Program-made: the position numbers and the translations under genes
IMG/VR virus record: IMGVR_UViG_3300031772_000260
Coordinates: 1 to 25,300 of that record
Length of the DNA: 25,300 nt
Source of the DNA: a virus
Reading direction: 5' to 3' (one strand)
The notes under the pieces: generated by a model
The model's database searches: none
Seen by the model: only the letters and a program-made list of their open reading frames with translations
What the model was told of the DNA's origin: nothing
Shown: in pieces, positions 8,080 to 15,742 of the stretch
Layout of the letters: each line of letters begins with the position of its first letter
Position numbering within the stretch: position 1 is the first letter of the stretch

Positions 8080-8922
8080 ATGGGCAGAATTAAATCTTTG
8101 GCACTCACAATAAATGCGTTTGACGCATCAGAACTTTTAGAATCATTAATATTAGAAATTCGAGATCAAGTAGATTGGGTAGCAGCATTTTATCAAAAAA
8201 AATCTTATTGTCAAAATCCTATGGATTCTGCTGATATGGAAGAATTGCAACGATTAAAATCAATTGGTTTAATTAGTGAATTGATTGAATTTATACCCGA
8301 TTTTACTCGAGAAACACGACAACAAGAAACGGATAAAAGGAATATGGGAATTAATATAATGAGAGAAAAAGGGTATTCTCATATTTTAAATATCGATGCT
8401 GACGAATTTTATGATAAAGATCAATTTAAAGAAGCTAAGCAACAAATTAATGAAAAAGGCTGGCCTATTACATATTGGAGTTATGTTAATTATTATAGAG
8501 ATTTTGAACATTATTTAGTTTATCCGTTTAGGCCATTTGTTCCAGGCATACATTCTACTTACTTTACATATACTTTCAACGGGCCAGCTCCAGGACCCAC
8601 AGATCCCACTCGGCGTATCTTAAATCCGATGAATATAGGTACATACCTTTTTCCAGATGAAGTGATTAGAATGGGTCACGGTGCATGGGTTAGAAAAAAT
8701 ATTCGTAAGAAACTTGAAAATTGGAGTGCTAAAGATCATTTTCCAAAAGAACTAATAGATAAAGCAGTTGAAAGATGGGAAAATTGGAAAGAAAATGATG
8801 ATGGAACATGTCCAGATGCAATCATGTTGTTCAACGTTCCGGAAAATAGTGTACATGTAAATAAATTAAAAATACCTATTCATAAATTTAAAGTACCTTG
8901 GTTAATAGAAAAAGAAGCTTAA
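8080..8922 (+). CDS. GT-A fold glycosyltransferase (family 2-like)
   Basis: A 280-aa probable sugar transferase. The N-terminus begins with a strand L-A-L-T-I-N-A-F-D-A followed by E-L-L-E-S-L-I-L-E-I, like family 2 transferases that start with an 'xxxtxNE' strand. Residues 83-111 give the central signature: E-T-D-K-R-N-M-G then G-Y-S-H-I-L-N-I-D-A-D-E-F-Y, with D106-A-D-E109 as the metal/nucleotide-sugar binding DxD-type motif. A late M-G-H-G-A-W-V-R-K-N segment may supply the His that many of these enzymes use. The substrate cannot be read; phage versions modify DNA, virion proteins or host surface glycans. It is the last gene of the rightward block and its stop overlaps the stop of the convergent gene. 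Confidence 0.75.
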   Translation: MGRIKSLALTINAFDASELLESLILEIRDQVDWVAAFYQKKSYCQNPMDSADMEELQRLKSIGLISELIEFIPDFTRETRQQETDKRNMGINIMREKGYSHILNIDADEFYDKDQFKEAKQQINEKGWPITYWSYVNYYRDFEHYLVYPFRPFVPGIHSTYFTYTFNGPAPGPTDPTRRILNPMNIGTYLFPDEVIRMGHGAWVRKNIRKKLENWSAKDHFPKELIDKAVERWENWKENDDGTCPDAIMLFNVPENSVHVNKLKIPIHKFKVPWLIEKEA

Positions 8923-8931
8923 GCTTCTTTT
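8910..8931. terminator. Palindromic bidirectional terminator in overlapping stop codons
   Basis: AAAAGAAGC / TTAA / GCTTCTTTT is a perfect 22-bp palindrome that can fold into a 9-bp stem with a TTAA loop on either strand, with a T-run at each 3' end. It lies within the last codons of both convergent genes, whose TAA stops overlap at 8919-8922. Confidence 0.85.
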
Positions 8932-9401
8932 GTTTTCAATGTTAATGGTATATTTAATTCTTTACATTTTTTTCGAAATTTCCAATCTAGACTATGAATA
9001 GTTCTAGCTCCTATATTACCATTATAAATCCAACGGCCTTGATTATCCTGAAAAGTAATATAAATCATTTTTCCTGGGCCTGACGTTGAAAATCGTATAT
9101 TATATTTTCCTAATTGTGCTCTTGCGAATGTCATCCCCATCGAAGCATTAGGATCATTTTTAACATAAATATCATATTTTCTATTAAAGAAAAATGCAAC
9201 TGTATATCTACTTATTTTTTTTAATGCATCTAATGTTTCAATAACTTCTGAAAAATCTAGATCTTCTACATCAAAATTTATATAATCATTAAGTTTTTTA
9301 TAATTACTTTGTAATTCTATAAATTCAGGATGACCAATACCCATATCATGAATAGCATCTGAATCTTCAGTAAATTTTTCATTTATGAATTTTGCTCTCA
9401 T
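8919..9401 (-). CDS. DMGIG-tag protein of unknown function, 160 aa
   Basis: The protein begins M-R-A-K-F-I-N-E-K-F-T-E-D-S-D-A-I-H-D-M-G-I-G (residues 1-23), the same module found at the starts of the genes ending at 10330 and 14674. After it come a helical linker (residues ~30-65) and a beta-rich half (Y-N-I-R-F-S-T-S-G-P-G-K-M-I-Y-I-T-F, G-N-I-G-A-R-T-I-H-S-L-D-W). It is the last of the leftward block; its start overlaps the upstream stop as ATGA (9398-9401), so translation is probably coupled. I do not recognise the C-terminal domain. Its final K-E-A is coded by the terminator palindrome. Confidence 0.75.
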   Translation of the reverse strand: MRAKFINEKFTEDSDAIHDMGIGHPEFIELQSNYKKLNDYINFDVEDLDFSEVIETLDALKKISRYTVAFFFNRKYDIYVKNDPNASMGMTFARAQLGKYNIRFSTSGPGKMIYITFQDNQGRWIYNGNIGARTIHSLDWKFRKKCKELNIPLTLKTKEA

Positions 9402-10330
9402 CGATTGTTTTTATATTTTAATTCTTCTATGGATTCAGCAACAATTTTAGGATTTTCTTTCATAGCTGCTTTAATTCTTTCTTTTCTTTTGCTAGGAACA
9501 TTATCAGTTGCATCAAAGAAATAATTTACAGGCTCAGGAATAACAAGCGTAACTGTTAAAGGATCAACTTTTACCATATTTTGTGTTGCTTCATCTTGCA
9601 CAACATAATATTTAATAGCTCCACTATTTGTTATGATAATTTTTCTAACTATACCTTTTATTTCTTTTATTTCAGGAGTTGCATTAGATCTTACAGCATT
9701 TGCTTTAACCACAGAACCAATTTGTACTTGTTGTGTTTGATCAGGAGTTAAAGTAGGAAGTTGTTCTAATGTATGATTAAGAGGTTTAATTTCATAAGTA
9801 TACATCATGTTAGGACCACCTAAATTATTAGCACCACCAAAACCGCCTCTTGACGTCCCACCCATACCACCACGAAAACTGTTCATTGAAAATCCTGCGC
9901 CGTAACCTTCTTTTATCTTTTTAACTTTCCTTTTTTTCATATTATCATCTGATAATTTTTCATCTATATGATATATATTTCTAGAATTATTAATTAAATT
10001 TTCTTTAATACTTTTTTTATTAATTAGATCTCTAAATGGTCCAGATTGAAATTCAGAGTCAGCTGAATAATCTTTAATAGTTATATATTTTTGGTAATAA
10101 TAATTTAATTTTTCCCAATATTCAGTAAAAAATATTTCATGCGATCCCGTATTATTAATAATATCTTTTATATCTTTAACATTTAATATGTATTGCGCTA
10201 CAGTATATAACCACTCATAAAATTCTTCCTTTGTATTAAATGATCTTTTTACGTATAATCCTATACCCATATCTTTAATAGGATCTGATTCATCAGTAAA
10301 TTTTTCATTTATGTATTTTATAGGTCTCAT
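9398..10330 (-). CDS. DMGIG-tag protein with Gly-rich linker and SH3-like C-terminal region
   Basis: A 310-aa protein with three visible parts. Residues 1-24 are the shared tag (M-R-P-I-K-Y-I-N-E-K-F-T-D-E-S-D...D-M-G-I-G). Residues ~25-130 are helical and Asn/Lys-rich. Residues ~131-175 begin M-K-K-R-K-V-K-K-I-K-E-G and run into a Gly-rich linker (S-F-R-G-G-M-G-G-T-S-R-G-G-F-G-G). Residues ~200-275 look like a small beta barrel (V-Q-I-G-S-V-V-K-A ... G-I-V-R-K-I-I-I ... Y-Y-V-V-Q-D-E). The internal Met131 (9940) could be a second start, so this may be a fusion or a two-product gene. The end carries an A-E-S-I-E-E-L stretch. A strong hairpin lies just before the start. No known family recognised. 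Confidence 0.7.
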   Translation of the reverse strand: MRPIKYINEKFTDESDPIKDMGIGLYVKRSFNTKEEFYEWLYTVAQYILNVKDIKDIINNTGSHEIFFTEYWEKLNYYYQKYITIKDYSADSEFQSGPFRDLINKKSIKENLINNSRNIYHIDEKLSDDNMKKRKVKKIKEGYGAGFSMNSFRGGMGGTSRGGFGGANNLGGPNMMYTYEIKPLNHTLEQLPTLTPDQTQQVQIGSVVKANAVRSNATPEIKEIKGIVRKIIITNSGAIKYYVVQDEATQNMVKVDPLTVTLVIPEPVNYFFDATDNVPSKRKERIKAAMKENPKIVAESIEELKYKNNR

Positions 10331-10339
10331 TATAGTTGA

Positions 10340-10373
10340 AGAATCACAAGGATCCGAAGATCCTTGTGATTCT
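10340..10373 (-). promoter_or_regulatory. 15-bp perfect hairpin with UUCG loop just upstream of a start codon
   Basis: AGAATCACAAGGATC (10340-10354) and its exact complement (10359-10373) flank four bases. In the leftward transcript the loop is UUCG closed by C-G, the most stable tetraloop class. The stem ends 9 nt before the AUG at 10330 and 20 nt after the ATPase stop. No U-run follows in the leftward direction, so it is not a standard terminator; RNA processing, mRNA protection or translation control are possible. Confidence 0.6.
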
Positions 10374-10393
10374 ATTTGATAATTTTTGATATT

Positions 10394-12043
10394 TTAATGT
10401 CCCATGACATCTTCTCTACTTCCAAATTTTATTTTTCCGAATGCTTGTCTAAACATATCCATAGCTGGTTTGTATTTTTCTTTACCCTTTATGTCTCCAG
10501 TTTCTTCATGTATATAAGGATGTGTTTCTACTATAAGCCATAATGCTTTAGCTGCTAAAGAAGGATCTTCTAATTTTATGAAATATTCAATATAATTTTC
10601 GAGTTCTTTTGGCTTTAATTTCATATCTTTAGAAGCTGAACAAGCTGCTCCAATTAAAGCATTTGATTGTGCAACATCATATCCTGTTCCTTTTTTCTTT
10701 GGCATAGGTGCTTTTTTAGGATCAGTAAATATCATCTTAATTTCTTCTGGTCTAAATGATTCTAATAAAATTAAGAATGCAACAAACGCCTCAACAGTAG
10801 AAGAGTGGATCGTACCACCTATTACGTTTTCCATATCTGCTCTTGAAAATACAATATCGCCATAATCTTGGCATGCGCCTAACATTTTTGAAAGTGCTTC
10901 CCATGTACGAGGTGTCGTATTAACTTTTACAGTATTATCAAAGAAATAATAATGATCTCTATTAAAATCTACAAATGTAAGAATTCTATCATCTATTTTT
11001 GCGCCTTTACCCCATTCAATCCATTCATCAACGCCTGGAACAAAATTCCAGTGTTGCAAACGATTTGCAAGTGCAGAACCCATTTCTGTTTGACCGCCTT
11101 CAGGATCATCTAATTGTCGGTTAGATGCACATATAATAGCCCATTTACTTCCTAATTTTCTATCTCCAATTATTCTTTCATCAATTAATTTTAAACATGT
11201 ATTCTGAACTTCTGGTGTAGCTCTTGAAAGTTCATCTAAAAAAATAATTCCGCCTTCTCCCCAGTTTGCAATATCATTTCTTCTTGCATCTTCTTCAGGA
11301 TCTTCGGGAGTTGGTTCATATACAGGAAGCCAGTTTTTTGGAATATCTTTTGCTTCTGCGCCGCCGTGATCATATATTTTAATTGATGGTAACGACCAAT
11401 CGTCGGGCATCATTTTTGCAGTTTGAACATCTATACATCTATGGCCAGCACCTAAAGTTTTGATAACAGCTTTTGTGATAGCAGTTTTTCCAATTCCAGG
11501 AGCTCCCCAAATAATAGGTGCCATAAGTAATGGATTTCTGGTTTGCATTAATAATCTTTTAATAAGAAAATCAGCATTTACATTTCTAACTTTATCTTCT
11601 CCAGAGTAAGGTAATTTAACTCTTTCTTCATTAAGTTTTTTTCTTAATTTTCTAATACTTAAACTTTCTGATAATTTATGTTTTGTTTTATTTTTTGCAG
11701 CCTGTTCTTTATATTCTTTTTGTATTCTTGCTAACATAAGTTCACCGTGTCTATTTTTTGCTAATGAAGGTTCCATCGCTACATCGACATCGTTTGGAAT
11801 AAAATCAACAAAATTTCCTATATCAGGATCATTACACATTATGCCAATATTTGCTGGTACTACAGCAGGTATAGGTTTATCTTTATAAAATGCAGTAAAA
11901 AATTTACCTATTTTTTTAAAAACACCTTGTACGAGGCCCTTTGCTTTGTTAAACCACTGCTTAACATCTATAGCTTCATTTAATTTTTTACCATTAACCA
12001 CCTGTAAGGTTTCTTCAATCGATTCAGGAACTAATTTTCTCAT
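10394..12043 (-). CDS. MoxR-type AAA+ ATPase
   Basis: A 549-aa ATPase. Walker A is G-A-P-G-I-G-K-T at residues 180-187, Walker B I-I-F-L-D-E at 266-271, the sensor-1 Asn in I-I-C-A-S-N (308), and a candidate arginine finger in A-L-A-N-R-L-Q-H-W (R328). The stretch L-S-R-A-T-P-E-V-Q-N-T-C-L-K-L after Walker B is typical of MoxR proteins. The first ~150 residues are an unusual extension: M-R-K-L-V-P-E-S-I-E-E at the very start, L-N-E near residue 22, then L-S-E-S-L-S-I-R-K-L-R-K-K-L-N-E-E at 124-140. MoxR ATPases act with VWA partners to remodel proteins, and such a partner is coded immediately upstream in the same transcript (12081-14012). Confidence 0.88.
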   Translation of the reverse strand: MRKLVPESIEETLQVVNGKKLNEAIDVKQWFNKAKGLVQGVFKKIGKFFTAFYKDKPIPAVVPANIGIMCNDPDIGNFVDFIPNDVDVAMEPSLAKNRHGELMLARIQKEYKEQAAKNKTKHKLSESLSIRKLRKKLNEERVKLPYSGEDKVRNVNADFLIKRLLMQTRNPLLMAPIIWGAPGIGKTAITKAVIKTLGAGHRCIDVQTAKMMPDDWSLPSIKIYDHGGAEAKDIPKNWLPVYEPTPEDPEEDARRNDIANWGEGGIIFLDELSRATPEVQNTCLKLIDERIIGDRKLGSKWAIICASNRQLDDPEGGQTEMGSALANRLQHWNFVPGVDEWIEWGKGAKIDDRILTFVDFNRDHYYFFDNTVKVNTTPRTWEALSKMLGACQDYGDIVFSRADMENVIGGTIHSSTVEAFVAFLILLESFRPEEIKMIFTDPKKAPMPKKKGTGYDVAQSNALIGAACSASKDMKLKPKELENYIEYFIKLEDPSLAAKALWLIVETHPYIHEETGDIKGKEKYKPAMDMFRQAFGKIKFGSREDVMGH

Positions 12044-12080
12044 AGTATTATTTATTGTTATTTTTATTATATATTAAAAT

Positions 12081-14012
12081 TTACATTTCGCCAATTGATG
12101 TTTTTATAGCTTTTCCAAATGGAGCGGCCCATCCATCATTATCATATATTACCCAAATAAATTTATTTGCGTATTTTGGAGTTGCTGGATTTGATGCGTA
12201 ACCATCAGTTAAAAATATACAAAGGTTAATTGCATCATTATAATTCTTTTTTATCCAATCTAATGGTTTCTGGAAATTTGTTCCACCGCCGCCTTTAATA
12301 TTTTTAGGTTTCCATACTTTTGTACCTCTTTTAACAGTTTGTACTGAGCCTGGATCTACTCCATCATCAAAGAATAAAATAGTTATTTCTTTTATCCTTT
12401 TTGAGAATATTATATCATTAACTTCTCCGATAATTCTATCAAACGTATTTCCATGAAACATTGAACCAGATACGTCAACACAAACAACTACTTTTTTGAT
12501 TGCATCTTTTTTAGGTTTTTGACCACGTTTTAAATATTCATCACTTTTGTATAAGTGTTTTTTAGCTCCAAGCCTATATTGTTTTTCAGGAGATAATGCA
12601 GTTCCAACATATATTTTTAATAATGATTTCCACATAACAGTTCCTTTAAGAAGTTTTCCTAATTTTTGAATTAAAGAATCACCTCTTCCGCTGCCTGCTT
12701 GTTTAAGTTTTTCTGCTGATTTAATAATATCTCTTGCATTAGCTTCCCATTTAGATCTTCCGTCTTCACCTGTACGTATTTCATCATCATCATAGCCAGA
12801 AGCTCGAGCAATTTGTTCTCCTGTTCTAGTATCAATTATACCGCCACTTCTGCCTTGATCAGAATTTTCTAATTTTCGATGTATTCTTTTATTTTCACCT
12901 TCTACATCTTCTTCTGGTTGTTGAGAAGTTGGTTGTGCTGCGCCCTTTCCCGCGCCTTTAGCAATTTGTTTTGCATCTTTTACATCGCCACTTGCGTTTG
13001 TACTATCAGGAGCTGGCGCATTTTGTGCTTTTTCACTTTCTGCTTTATCTGCTTCTGAACTTCCACTTCCACTTCCTTTTCCTTCGCCAGCATCACTAAT
13101 AGGAGTTATTTCTCCCTTAGTATAACTTTTTTCATTTAATAATAGTCTTGGAAAATAATTTTCATTTATAATATCTACTTCATAAGTACCATCAGCGTTT
13201 ACTTGTGTAACTTGGCCTTTTTGACCAGTTGCTTTAATTTTAACTTTAGTGCCTACCGCAATATCGTTATTCCCTTGGCCTTGCCCTTGACCCTGTCCTT
13301 GACCTTGACCTTGTCCTTGCCCTTGACCTTGCCCTTGACCCTGTCCTTGACCCTGTCCTTGGCCTTGACCCTGCCCCTGGCCTTGACCTTGACCAGCACT
13401 TGGAGGCGGAGGAGGTAATTTAGGCATATTTTTTAATATATCATGATAAATTTGTTCAACGGGAAGATTTAAATATTTTTTATCATACAGTCCTTGAATT
13501 TCTTCCAAAACAAATTTTTCATCAAAATCATCTGTAGTATCTACAATTATAGGATTAATCTCTAGATCTGCTGCGATGTTAAATATTTTTTGATCAAACC
13601 CTTCTCCTCTTTGCATATGCATAAATATACAATGCATAATTTCATGAATTATAACGAAAATTTTTCCCATCCATGAAAGACCATCAGCAAATTCTGGATT
13701 AACAAATAATCTAACTCCATCTGTTGCCATAGTAGGTACTAGCCATGTATAAATAGTCGGATTCATTTCATGTACATAAGGACGATAAAGAGGAGATTGT
13801 GTAACTATTTTATATTTAGCTTTTTCCATCTCTTCTTTTACTTTCTTGACATTTATAACTTTTCCAGTATAAGGAGATACTGCTTCTTCCATATCTTCAA
13901 TTTTTGCACCCATAGGTATAGAAGGTAAAGGTTTTTTTGCTTCATCCAAGGTTACTCCAGATTTAAGTTTATATAAAAAATCTTCTAATAATGGATAATA
14001 ATTTTCGTTCAT
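12081..14012 (-). CDS. Metallopeptidase-like / VWA domain partner of the AAA+ ATPase
   Basis: A 643-aa protein with an N-terminal zinc-site motif I-I-H-E-I-M-H (H123-E124-x-x-H127) followed by N-I-A-A-D-L-E-I-N (145-153), as in the DUF2201-type putative metallopeptidase domain. Next comes P-P-P-P-P-S-A and a tract of Gly-Gln repeats (207-247). Residues ~252-305 look like an SH3/KOW-type barrel (V-G-T-K-V-K-I-K-A-T-G-Q-K-G-Q-V), then an acidic low-complexity linker. The C-terminal VWA domain shows the MIDAS motif D513-V-S-G-S, G-G-G-G-T (Thr578) and L-T-D602-G. Bacterial proteins of this build occur beside MoxR ATPases, exactly as here with 37 bp between the genes. It probably delivers substrates to the ATPase; peptidase activity is not certain. 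Confidence 0.87.
   Translation of the reverse strand: MNENYYPLLEDFLYKLKSGVTLDEAKKPLPSIPMGAKIEDMEEAVSPYTGKVINVKKVKEEMEKAKYKIVTQSPLYRPYVHEMNPTIYTWLVPTMATDGVRLFVNPEFADGLSWMGKIFVIIHEIMHCIFMHMQRGEGFDQKIFNIAADLEINPIIVDTTDDFDEKFVLEEIQGLYDKKYLNLPVEQIYHDILKNMPKLPPPPPSAGQGQGQGQGQGQGQGQGQGQGQGQGQGQGQGQGQGQGQGQGNNDIAVGTKVKIKATGQKGQVTQVNADGTYEVDIINENYFPRLLLNEKSYTKGEITPISDAGEGKGSGSGSSEADKAESEKAQNAPAPDSTNASGDVKDAKQIAKGAGKGAAQPTSQQPEEDVEGENKRIHRKLENSDQGRSGGIIDTRTGEQIARASGYDDDEIRTGEDGRSKWEANARDIIKSAEKLKQAGSGRGDSLIQKLGKLLKGTVMWKSLLKIYVGTALSPEKQYRLGAKKHLYKSDEYLKRGQKPKKDAIKKVVVCVDVSGSMFHGNTFDRIIGEVNDIIFSKRIKEITILFFDDGVDPGSVQTVKRGTKVWKPKNIKGGGGTNFQKPLDWIKKNYNDAINLCIFLTDGYASNPATPKYANKFIWVIYDNDGWAAPFGKAIKTSIGEM
13272..13394 (-). 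repeat. 6-bp tandem repeat coding (Gly-Gln)20-Gly
   Basis: Twenty and a half copies of a hexamer, CAA/CAG plus GGN on the coding strand, coding residues 207-247 of the VWA protein. Copies differ at third positions (GGT, GGC, GGA, GGG and CAA, CAG), so the dipeptide is kept while the DNA has drifted. It forms a flexible linker between the metallopeptidase-like domain and the rest. Confidence 0.9.
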
Positions 14013-14029
14013 ATTTTTTATTTTTTTAT

Positions 14030-14674
14030 TTAAATTTCTTTAATTATATTGCCTTTTACTTTACATTTATTTTTTATAGTAGTTTCTGACAAAATCTGTG
14101 ACGGTGAATAATGTATATCACCATATACTTCTTTTGGAAAATATTGTAAGGTTGTTATAGGATTGCTACATATTGATAAATTTCCTTTTATTATAGAAGG
14201 AATATATTCTAGCGTACTTAATTCATTATTATTTATATATAAAGATTCCCCTATAATTTCTGCTATACCTTCTAATGATTTTAAATTATTATAACTTGCA
14301 CCATAACTCTGTTTAACTACACGTGGACCAAATTGTAAATCTTTTAAATTATTGTAGCTACACATAAAAGATCCCGTTACACTATATGGACCACCTTTTA
14401 AACTTGTTAATTCATTATTATCACAATGAAATCCTCCAGATATATGATTAAATTTTATGTAAACTGGAAAATCAGTAAATCCTTTATCTGAAAGAAGTGT
14501 AGTATGATAAACATTAATTGAAAATTTTTTTGTAAATCTATAATCATTTATTCCTGCATTTTTTAACCATTCTTCAATACGGGATTTTAAACCAATACCC
14601 ATATCTTCAATAGGATCTCCGTTTTCAGTAAATCTTAAATATTGATTATATAAATGTTCTTTTAATAATTTCAT
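14030..14674 (-). CDS. DMGIG-tag protein with degenerate leucine-rich repeats
   Basis: A 214-aa protein. The N-terminus (residues 14-28) has R-F-T-E-N-G-D-P-I-E-D-M-G-I-G, the tag also carried by the genes ending at 9401 and 10330, here preceded by M-K-L-L-K-E-H-L-Y-N-Q-Y. Residues ~30-70 are a short alpha/beta linker (I-E-E-W-L-K-N-A-G-I-N-D-Y). Residues ~70-190 hold about five repeats of ~20 residues with the pattern 'G-x-F-x-C-x-x-N-x-L-x-x-L-x-x-x-P-x-x-V', for example F-H-C-D-N-N-E-L-T-S-L-K-G-G-P and F-M-C-S-Y-N-N-L-K-D-L. This fits a leucine-rich-repeat-like solenoid, likely a protein-binding surface. Function unknown. Confidence 0.75.
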   Translation of the reverse strand: MKLLKEHLYNQYLRFTENGDPIEDMGIGLKSRIEEWLKNAGINDYRFTKKFSINVYHTTLLSDKGFTDFPVYIKFNHISGGFHCDNNELTSLKGGPYSVTGSFMCSYNNLKDLQFGPRVVKQSYGASYNNLKSLEGIAEIIGESLYINNNELSTLEYIPSIIKGNLSICSNPITTLQYFPKEVYGDIHYSPSQILSETTIKNKCKVKGNIIKEI

Positions 14675-14675
14675 A

Positions 14676-15686
14676 TTATAAAATTATCATATATTCTATT
14701 TGTACTGCAAATGTTTGTGGATTAAATAAATAAAATCCTGTAATTAAATTTTCAACATTTGAATTTTCTGGATCTTGCGCTGCTAACCATATTTTTAACA
14801 CGCCGACTTTTTCCCATTTGTTATTTGATTGTACATAATCTAAATAATCAGCAGCACTCATTGTATCATCAGTACTAGCGCCATTTAACCCTACATCAAC
14901 CGCTTTGTAATATCTAAGATAAGCATCAGTATTTCCGGTGCTTGGTTCAAAATAAACTAAATAATCTGGCGCATGATTAATATCTATGTACATAGAAGAT
15001 TGATCAGTAACAGAATTTGGGTAAGTAATTTTTAATACATATCCCAACATTGCTCCATTAGGATATTTAAAAGCAGGAATATTAGATGACGTATCTTCCG
15101 CTAATATACTATTTGTACTGGTATCAAACTGAAATAAACTTACATCTAAAGAAGTTATATTATAATTATATCCTAATACATTCGATGTAAATGATAATGC
15201 ACTTGGATCATATGAAGCACTTACAGTTATTCCTCTATTATCAAATTCTATATTAAGTGCATTTTCTATATTTATTTGATTAGTATAATCAGCAGTTACA
15301 TATATTGAGTCTTGATAATACCTAAAATTTTTGTAATAATTAATGGACATATCAACACTTAAATAATATTGATGATTTGAACCAGTATATATTACTGATG
15401 CATCAAAGGGAAATATTTGAACTTTACTAGAAATACCTCTAGTTAAACCTTGTACAAATATTACTTCTCCGGGTTGTAAAATTTTAGTTTGTTGTACCCA
15501 TCCAGTAACAGGCTGCAGTATGTCCCCCAATGACATCGACATTATGATATCACTTCCAGATATTACTCCAACTTGTTGATTTGGTAAAAATTCAAAAATT
15601 GCTGAATCAGATTCACCTGGACATTGTGGTAAATCTGGATTAACATAATCATTAGAAGTATTATTATTAAATAAGTCAGTGGACAT
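14676..15686 (-). CDS. Beta-rich possible virion protein, unknown family
   Basis: A 336-aa protein, rich in Ser, Thr, Asn, Tyr and Asp with few Lys/Arg, and predicted largely beta: V-I-S-G-S-D-I-I-M-S, E-V-I-F-V-Q-G-L-T-R-G, Q-Y-Y-L-S-V-D-M-S-I-N-Y-Y. It has no signal peptide or membrane segment. This composition is common in phage structural or adsorption proteins (baseplate, fibre or decoration), but no motif identifies a specific one. It lies between the LRR-like gene and the lysozyme gene and has the same 21-bp upstream element as the lysozyme gene, suggesting joint expression timing. Virion role is an inference from composition. Confidence 0.65.
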   Translation of the reverse strand: MSTDLFNNNTSNDYVNPDLPQCPGESDSAIFEFLPNQQVGVISGSDIIMSMSLGDILQPVTGWVQQTKILQPGEVIFVQGLTRGISSKVQIFPFDASVIYTGSNHQYYLSVDMSINYYKNFRYYQDSIYVTADYTNQINIENALNIEFDNRGITVSASYDPSALSFTSNVLGYNYNITSLDVSLFQFDTSTNSILAEDTSSNIPAFKYPNGAMLGYVLKITYPNSVTDQSSMYIDINHAPDYLVYFEPSTGNTDAYLRYYKAVDVGLNGASTDDTMSAADYLDYVQSNNKWEKVGVLKIWLAAQDPENSNVENLITGFYLFNPQTFAVQIEYMIIL

Positions 15687-15704
15687 AATTATTTAATTAT
15701 TTTA

Positions 15705-15725
15705 TTTATTTATTCAAAATTTAAT
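15705..15725 (-). promoter_or_regulatory. Upstream element copy 1 (candidate promoter)
   Basis: This 21-bp element is identical to 16723-16743. On the coding strand it contains A-T-T-A-A-A-T-T-T-T-G-A-A-T-A-A-A-T and ends 18 bp before the ATG at 15686. AAATTTTG matches the Bacteroidota -7 consensus TAnnTTTG in all but one position. A clear -33 element was not found. Confidence 0.45.
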
Positions 15726-15742
15726 CAAAGAAATTAAACTTT

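Noticed and set aside
13203-13418. + strand open frame coding a Leu/Thr-rich 71-aa peptide
   Set aside because: It is the complement of the GQ repeat in the VWA gene; its openness comes from the 6-bp repeat.
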